A stretch of 64,000 nt of DNA from Phytoseiulus persimilis (Eukaryota; Arthropoda; Arachnida; Mesostigmata; Phytoseiidae): NCBI GenBank assembly GCA_037576195.1, contig CM075102.1:558001-622000 (forward strand), in the 5' to 3' direction. Shown here one piece after another: positions 57,830 to 64,000 of the stretch (position 1 is its first letter; the number at the start of each line of letters is the position of its first letter). The notes below the pieces were generated by a model, which had not been told where the DNA came from, ran no database searches, and worked only from the letters and a program-made list of their open reading frames with translations. The position numbers and the translations under genes were made by a program.

Positions 57830-59545
57830 AGTCGCATCTTCAGCCATGCAAAACGCTTCAAAACTTCCCGGCTCGTTGCTGCACAAGCCGGACGGAGACT
57901 TTACCTCCAGAAACGGGTTTGTTCGGAACAAGGCGATTCTCGAGGAGTCCACTCCGGTGGAGAAGTATGAGTCCAACTGATCTTGAAAGCACCAGGGCCA
58001 AACAGGAATGCAAGGCTCCGGAGTCGTATGTCGCCAGACACTCCGGAATCACGAGGGTACGATGAAATCATCGATATTCTGGAGAGAATCTTCGGCCTCA
58101 CGGAATCGATCTCTCGTCGGCGACATAACATCCTCAGTCAGGGTGCGCCGCTGTCCGCTCTCACCAATCTTCAAGGAATCGCGGATTGGGCGAATCTCAA
58201 AGGAGATCAACTCGAGTGGAAGTCTCTGACCAGCGAACAGGTCAAAATCAATTTGGCAATCGATCACGCCTCCGGTCCAGCGTTCAAGAACCTCCGTAAC
58301 GTGATGCTCAAAGCAGTGAAAGATAAGCCCAAACTTACTATCACTGGTCTTCGGGAGATTCTGACCAACTACGCCACTCGAACTCGAGACTCAGCCATCG
58401 ATTCAACCGGTGTCGGCGCAGACTCATGCAACGTGAACTCCATGCAGCAAAATCGGTCTCCGTCATCAAAGGGCAACCCGAGTTCACGTTGCAAGCGCCA
58501 GGTCCCAAGCAAGAGGCAGTCCGTAGGTCGAACGGAATTCGGACAAATCGGTGCTTGCGCTAGTTGCGGCGGCTCACACGGAAGGGTGTCTCCTGTTCGA
58601 ATGTGAGAAATTCTTCCGCGTCTCGCAAGCGCGCTTTCGAACCTGTGTCGGTGAACGGCGTAGCAGTGAGCTTCCGTGGTGATACTGGCACTGATCTGAT
58701 CACCATAGGCAGAACCGTTTGGGCGCGTCTTGGTTCTCCCCAACTTCATCAGTTGGACTCAGCTTGCACCGCAATCAACGGTGAAGCTCTGAAAGTCTTT
58801 CTCATGGCAGACATCGCTTCAATGTCAAACCCAGGTGTGTGCTTCCGGAAGAAAGTTATCGTTCTCTGCAATCACGAAAGGCTCTGCTTGGGTGTCGTCA
58901 AACTTCAGTCTTGGACTTCTCGTTCCTGGTCCTGGCATCAAGTTCTTCTCGCTATCTGAAGCCTCCCGCACAGCGGAAGCATTGGATGAACGTTACCCGG
59001 ATGTCTTCAAAGAGGGCTCAGGTCGGTGCACGAAGATCCAGGTCAAGTTGGACCTCAAGGAGCAGTCTTCTCCGGTACATCTTCGCGCCCGACCACTCGT
59101 AGAACCATTCCGGGTTACCGTCAACATGAAGTTGGATCGGCTGCTTGGAAATGGAGTTCTCTCTCCGTTGGATTCTTCTACTTGGGCTTACCCGATCGTC
59201 GTGGCCCGGAAGGCAAACGGCAAAATCAGAGTCTGTGCTGACTATTCCACAGGTCTGAACGATGCTATGCATGATGTCTCGCACCTGATCCCGAATATGG
59301 AAGAAATCATGACTGAGTACTCTGGTAGCAAGGTTTTCACGCAATTATATCTTTCCGATGCGTACCTGTAGCTGGAATCAGATTCTGCTAGACGCCCACT
59401 CACGACAATCGACGAACGTCTTTTCCAATACAATCGTCTCGTCTTTGGTCTCAAAACGGCTCCAGCAATTTTTCAGAGCGCAATGGATCAAGCCCTGGCC
59501 GGTCTCGACGGCACTCTCGTCTATCTCGAAAATATTCCCGTCAAT
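57830..59545 (+). mobile_element. Second Ty3/gypsy element, broken fossil
   Basis: A degraded relative of the gypsy element at 44427-49016. Parts recognised in order are gag (HKPD..., KAILEE, and a block from about 58010 to 58590), a zinc-knuckle remnant, the protease region (about 58640-58960) and the first half of the reverse transcriptase (about 58980-59545). The second half of RT, RNase H, integrase and both LTRs are absent. It is broken by several changes and truncated, and is clearly older than the whole copy. Confidence 0.85.
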
Positions 59546-60470
59546 CCCGTTTGAATGATCCCTGGTGCGCCACTGGCTGTACGCAGTTACTTGTCGAGAC
59601 CAGCCGAGATGGATATGGTCAAAACTCGATGAATGCTATGGCTGATGACATCCGTACAAAGCTGATACTCTTTCCCGAAAATGGGGGCGCGGACTCGGAG
59701 GATCCAAGATCGAGCAAAAGGATTGCAGAAACGCTCTCTCGACTTGCTATCTCGAAGAATTCCAATATCACGGCGCTGGACGTCCGCATGTGTAAGATGC
59801 TGGATTAAACGGCCATCACGTCCATGGCAAAATTAGTCCGAAATTCGTCACCCCCTTCCGTGGAACGAAGACCAAAGTGGCTGAGTGGGTTCTCGACATC
59901 ATAGCAACGTCCAATGAATCGATTTCCGTTTATATCAACCTCTATTGTATGAAATTTCGATTAGATCAATCGCAGACTGTGTAGAAATTCGAAGCTCAAC
60001 CTCGATGATATCCAGCACGTTGAATGTCGCCCTCTTCGAAGAAGAGACAGATCCCATACTGGGCGAAGCCTGGAAACCGAGAACATCTATGCTGGACAGC
60101 TCAAACGTAAGGCTCCAAGGGCTTACACGAACACACAAACGAGTGCTCCGAGCGACGAGCCGACTAAGAAGGCAGCTTCGCTCAGACTCATCCGCAAGAA
60201 TATTTTCCGACAGTCTCGATTATGTCAGAACCTTGATCTTATCGAAGCATTTCGACATCCATACTTGATACATTCGACGCTTTTCTGTACTCCTGTGTCA
60301 GAATTCTGACAAAAGATGGATCCTCTTTTTGAATTGGGGCTCGCTTTGGAGTTATCGCTTTAACATCGGGACATATTTCGACGACTTTCAGAGAGCTTCA
60401 CTCCTCATACAGCCATATTTCGGCGCGAACTGAGGAAAGGAGGGAACGTAAATTTCGGACTTCGGAAGAG
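59546..60470. other. Spacer with a possible old Tc1 remnant
   Basis: No host gene recognised. Between about 59640 and 60010 plus-strand fragments (RIAETLSRLAISK, GLNGHHVHGKISPKFV, MKFRLDQSQT) faintly resemble successive Tc1 blocks (helix-turn-helix, GLNGRRPVKKP, SKFNLFGSDG), but frames change between them and similarity is weak. Confidence 0.3.
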
Positions 60471-60476
60471 TTTATT
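60471..60476 (-). terminator. Poly(A) signal of the second F-box gene
   Basis: AATAAA on the minus strand, about 67 bases downstream of the stop codon at 60543. Confidence 0.55.
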
Positions 60477-60542
60477 CCAACAGAAATAGATCTTGACAGC
60501 ACTGTTTGATCAAGGGGACGAATGCTCCTTCCGCCGGCTGAG

Positions 60543-62327
60543 CTAGTCGCTCGTTACCCAGCTGATCGGCTTCACTCTACCGGCGAAGTTCCTCAAACTG
60601 CAGAAACTCCGTCCCGGGAACCGAGCCATGGACAGTCCTTTGATGTTGCTGACCGATGGCTCTTCCGGTCCGACGAATATAACGGGGTTGATTCCTCGAT
60701 GAAGATTCGCTTCTCGAGCTCCATGTTCCAGCGCACAACGAACCTCCTCGGCGTTTGGGATGCGTATCGCGTGGAGGTGAAAAACGTCGAGACTGCTGAA
60801 AAGTTTAGGGAGGTTCGCCTCGAGCATGTCGACATCAATCGGCCTGGCTCCGCTAGATGAGAGGCAGAGCTGCTTAAGCTGAACCGCGCTCAAGGCCTCC
60901 CAAAGTGAAGGAGAATCGACGGAAAGATCGAACGATTCTAGTTTGAACTTCTTCAGATCCTTGCACAAAGAGAGGAAATCTCCAAGTCGCCTCAAGCTCG
61001 GTTCGTTGTACAAACTGAGCTTGACCGACTTCAGGGAGCAAGGTTCTTCGACAAGTTCAAACAAGTCCTCCTCCACCTCAACCCCGTTGAGAGTAAGCTC
61101 CTCGAGGCTTTTGAAGGAGCTGAGAAACTTCACGAAAAGACCCGAGAGCTTCCTGTCAAGGCAGTCATCGCATTCCGGGTCTCTCGCTTCGATGCAGAGC
61201 GTCTTCAGCTCGAGCTTGCTGAGCGCCTCGAGGATGCCTTCGTTCACGACTGGATTGCCTTCTGTGGTCGCGAAGAGGGAGCAGTTGGGTAGGGCCAAGG
61301 CGCAGACAGCCGGGGATGTCTCCACGAGCGATTGCCATGATTCTGGCGAGAACTCGAAATGAAGTTTCGAGAAATCGAGCTCCGTCAAAGCTGAAAGCGT
61401 CTTCAAGCTCGGCATCCTGAGCCCTCTCCGATGGGAATAGACGCGTAGCCCGATCTGACCCTCGGAGAACGAATCCGGGAACTCGAACTCGTCACCGTAA
61501 ATGTAGTGCACCGGGTACGAGTGGCTGAGTGTTCCCGGCATGGTTCCCAGCTCCACGCCCTCTTCGTCGAAGTTTTCCCGCTCGAACCAACAGCAATGGT
61601 TTACGGCCACGTTGAACTGGAGGAAGTGATTGAGGAAAGTGTCGTTCTTCAGAATCCGGGAGAAGACTCTGGAGCGTAGCTGCTGTGAGCGACTCAGCAG
61701 CTCTGTGGATAAGATCAGAGTCCTGTACCCGCTCAATCGTTCAGCGCTCAGGCTCACACTCTCAGTCGACGCCGGCTCTCGACTGTACCCGATGGGATTG
61801 AGGTGGAGATAGGTGACCCCGGGGCAAGCTTCCAAGAGTCTCACCACGCTGTCCATGACATCATCACTGGGGGCGAACTCAACGTAGAGTTTCCGGATGC
61901 TGGGATAGAGTCCGAGACAGTTGTTTCCGGAATTTTCACTGATGGTAACACTCAGGTCCTTCAACTCCTTCAGCTCCGGGACAACTTCAAGTAGATCTTG
62001 CAGCGTCAGCGAGGAGTTCACAACATTCAACTCAGAGACGTTGCGGCAGCTTCCGATGAGCGTTTTCATGCTCTCCGACCCGGACCAGCAGTCGGAGAGA
62101 TCCAGAGAACGCACTTCCGATGCTCTGGGGGAAACGAATTGCAACAACGATCCGGTGATGTTGTTACTCCTTATGCGCTCCAAGGAGGACAAGCTCTGGC
62201 AGACCGCCTGGAGGCGGGGATGGGCGGCGGCGAATGAACACAACGACCCTTGTCCGAGGAACTTCGAGAGATGATCCAGCATCTCATTGGGGAGATCCAT
62301 CAGCTGCGTGAACGACCTGGACGCCAT
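60543..62327 (-). CDS. F-box/leucine-rich-repeat protein, paralogue
   Basis: An intronless frame of 594 residues from the ATG at 62327. The open frame extends 17 codons further upstream but only to a GTG; the chosen ATG has a good context (GCAATGG) and places the F-box near the N-terminus as in the paralogue. The F-box is at residues about 10-45 (MDLPNEMLDHLSKFLG, then AAHPRLQAV). A degenerate leucine-rich-repeat array follows, with VRSLDLSDCW, ELNVVNSSLTLQDLL, LYPSIRKLYVEF, LTELDFSKLHFEF and LKQLCLSSSG. The same blocks in the same order occur in the gene at 30369-32105, so they are ancient duplicates. By family knowledge it is a probable SCF ubiquitin-ligase substrate receptor; the target is unknown. 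GC bias at third positions is weaker than in the paralogue. Confidence 0.9.
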   Translation of the reverse strand: MASRSFTQLMDLPNEMLDHLSKFLGQGSLCSFAAAHPRLQAVCQSLSSLERIRSNNITGSLLQFVSPRASEVRSLDLSDCWSGSESMKTLIGSCRNVSELNVVNSSLTLQDLLEVVPELKELKDLSVTISENSGNNCLGLYPSIRKLYVEFAPSDDVMDSVVRLLEACPGVTYLHLNPIGYSREPASTESVSLSAERLSGYRTLILSTELLSRSQQLRSRVFSRILKNDTFLNHFLQFNVAVNHCCWFERENFDEEGVELGTMPGTLSHSYPVHYIYGDEFEFPDSFSEGQIGLRVYSHRRGLRMPSLKTLSALTELDFSKLHFEFSPESWQSLVETSPAVCALALPNCSLFATTEGNPVVNEGILEALSKLELKTLCIEARDPECDDCLDRKLSGLFVKFLSSFKSLEELTLNGVEVEEDLFELVEEPCSLKSVKLSLYNEPSLRRLGDFLSLCKDLKKFKLESFDLSVDSPSLWEALSAVQLKQLCLSSSGARPIDVDMLEANLPKLFSSLDVFHLHAIRIPNAEEVRCALEHGAREANLHRGINPVIFVGPEEPSVSNIKGLSMARFPGRSFCSLRNFAGRVKPISWVTSD

Positions 62328-62389
62328 TGCAGTAGAAGCGTAACTACGGAGCCACGAACGATGCACGAGCGAGCACACTACGCACTAAT

Positions 62390-62425
62390 GTGATCTATGC
62401 CGCTGGAGCCGGTGGTTTTATCTCG
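62390..62425 (-). promoter_or_regulatory. Possible core promoter of the second F-box gene
   Basis: On the minus strand a TATA-like GATAAAA (about 62418-62424) lies some 26-30 bases upstream of an initiator-like TCACATT (about 62388-62394), and about 90 bases before the ATG. Spacing is right, but the match is weak. Confidence 0.3.
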
Positions 62426-62429
62426 ATAA

Positions 62430-64000
62430 CCCTCTCCGTATTCGGGCTCCCTCAGCTCGGACCGTGAGCGCCCTCTCGAGGAACCAGACACGGTTGGTGG
62501 TCGCAGCGGCAGCCAACCCCCGCTTCAAGGTTCGTGAGGCGCCGTATTCGGAACCCCGGAAGCCCCATCGATCTCGGGTTGGCGGAAGCTCTCCCGAGGT
62601 TGACTCTGGGGATGAGACCGTCGAAACTACTTTCTCACTTAAGAGAGTGGCCGAGGTACCGTTTGATACCTCTGATTTCCGATTGAGGAGGCCTCAGCGT
62701 TCGTATGAATAAGCAAAACAGAACTACATGGAAGATGGAGAGCATCTTAAGCAATTTGTGCAGATGATTTCCAGTTCATGACCGAGCCCGTGAGATCCGC
62801 CCATCTGGATTTGACTTCGAAATGGCCATGAATGAAGTGGCGAGACTCGGATACGAGTTTAGCTCTGATCCAAGATCGATACCATCGGAACCTCTGCTCG
62901 ATTGTCAATGGTGACCATCGATATTCATTTAGTGTGTACCGTTCAATTTCATGCGACCCCGATTCAGAGGCGAGTGGTGTCAATAGATCCGAAATTCTTC
63001 CAGCGCGGAGCTTACAGCTTCATTCCCGTTCTACGGACGGCCTTACCAAGCGAAGTCTACGCGCGATGACAGAATCACAGTGTTCTAACACACAATCTTC
63101 GTGAGCTGGTTTAATCCTGATTTCGAGCTGGGAAACATGCTGGTGATGAGGGCAATCAACTCGTCGGATACTCTGGGGTGGGGTTATTCGAAGCCACCAC
63201 TCCGCTTCAATCGCTCGGAAGTCCATTACAGTCAGCGTTTTTCGTGGAAGCGATTCATTGCATTTGAAAGATAAGCTCGGGTTTTGTTCGGAGCTCCTAG
63301 AGGGATTCCACTTTTGGGCATGCTGAAGAATGAGAAGCGCGGCTCGATTGCACGATTGACCCACCGCATTGTTGGGGTCGGAAATCGACAGCGGTGGTGA
63401 AATGAAGTTCATGAATTCGAAATTGTTTCTCCACCGGTACATCGATGTACTCACAGAGAACATCAGAGCACCCCGCCCGCGTTCAGAAGCAACGGACTCC
63501 AGAACATGGGAACCAACAAACGCATCGATCGCTCTCGTTGTTTACGCCATCGACAGTTCGATAGCTCCACCGTTACAGAATGTAAGAGAATATAGCTTAT
63601 TTTCCTACAATATTTGATGTATGAAATTTAATTCTCATAAAATCTTGAAAACTAAATTTTCAATACGTACTATTCAATTCTCGAAATCTGTCACCCAGTG
63701 ATTTCTGACAACACTTGATCTTTTACTGACCAGAACTGTCCGACGGGGATTCGGAAAACTCTGTGTGGCATCGATAGAGGGTCCCGAAGCATGAAACAAA
63801 ACACATGAGTTTTCGGCAGGTGGGCCTGCCTTGGATTGTTTCGCCTGCGGTTACGTATGAAGCTCGGAAAGGCCTTCAGCATCAGCAGGAGCGCCATACC
63901 GTCACACATGATCATTATGAAAATAAAGCGAAATAAATTGCAGCGAGCGTGTGCACGGGGTCTAGGGAATAAGGATGCGGTTTATTAACAAGATTCATTT
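62430..64000. other. Anonymous sequence to the window end
   Basis: An 82-codon frame at 62464-62712 starts with GTG and has no recognisable domain. Nothing else beyond short chance frames; the last 500 bases are AT-richer. Confidence 0.4.

Noticed and set aside
62464-62712. 82-codon frame divergent from the second F-box gene
   Set aside because: Starts with GTG, no known domain, and may overlap promoter sequence.

Overview
The window looks like transposon-dense chromosomal DNA from an arthropod. A chelicerate such as a mite is my guess, because intronless F-box/LRR genes sit among Tc1/mariner, hAT, pogo/Tigger, foldback, LINE, Ty3/gypsy and BEL/Pao elements at roughly balanced base composition. 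The species cannot be fixed from the sequence alone.

Only two open, host-like genes were found. Both are intronless F-box/leucine-rich-repeat proteins on the minus strand: 30369-32105 (578 aa) and 60543-62327 (594 aa). They share block-by-block similarity, so they are diverged paralogues and probable substrate receptors of SCF-type ubiquitin ligases.

Layout. 1-30 kb is mostly anonymous sequence. It holds two inverted copies of a short hAT element (3367-4594 and 24239-25439), a Tc1 element (10393-12489) interrupted by a long-TIR element (11435-12040), and a foldback element (16911-17569). 30-32 kb is the first F-box gene. 35.1-43.65 kb is a transposon nest: a Tc1 element (35111-37877) interrupted by a 1.1-kb TIR element (35961-37080); a 261-bp tandem repeat made from the Tc1 end plus its flank; and, inside that repeat, a 5.1-kb hAT element (38292-43386). 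This hAT holds a second hAT (about 38551-41751), itself interrupted by a Tigger-like element (39191-41330), and a foldback element (42137-42961). 44.4-49.0 kb is a young, apparently whole Ty3/gypsy LTR retrotransposon. 50.0-59.6 kb holds a broken LINE, a BEL/Pao fossil, a mariner remnant, a Tc1 fragment and a second, broken gypsy fossil. 60.5-62.4 kb is the second F-box gene.

Nearly every boundary rests on terminal inverted repeats plus target-site duplications read directly from the sequence (TA for Tc1 and Tigger, 8 bp for hAT, 9-10 bp for the foldback/long-TIR group, 5 bp for gypsy). This lets the insertion order in the nest be read. No rRNA gene, CRISPR array or convincing functional tRNA was seen.
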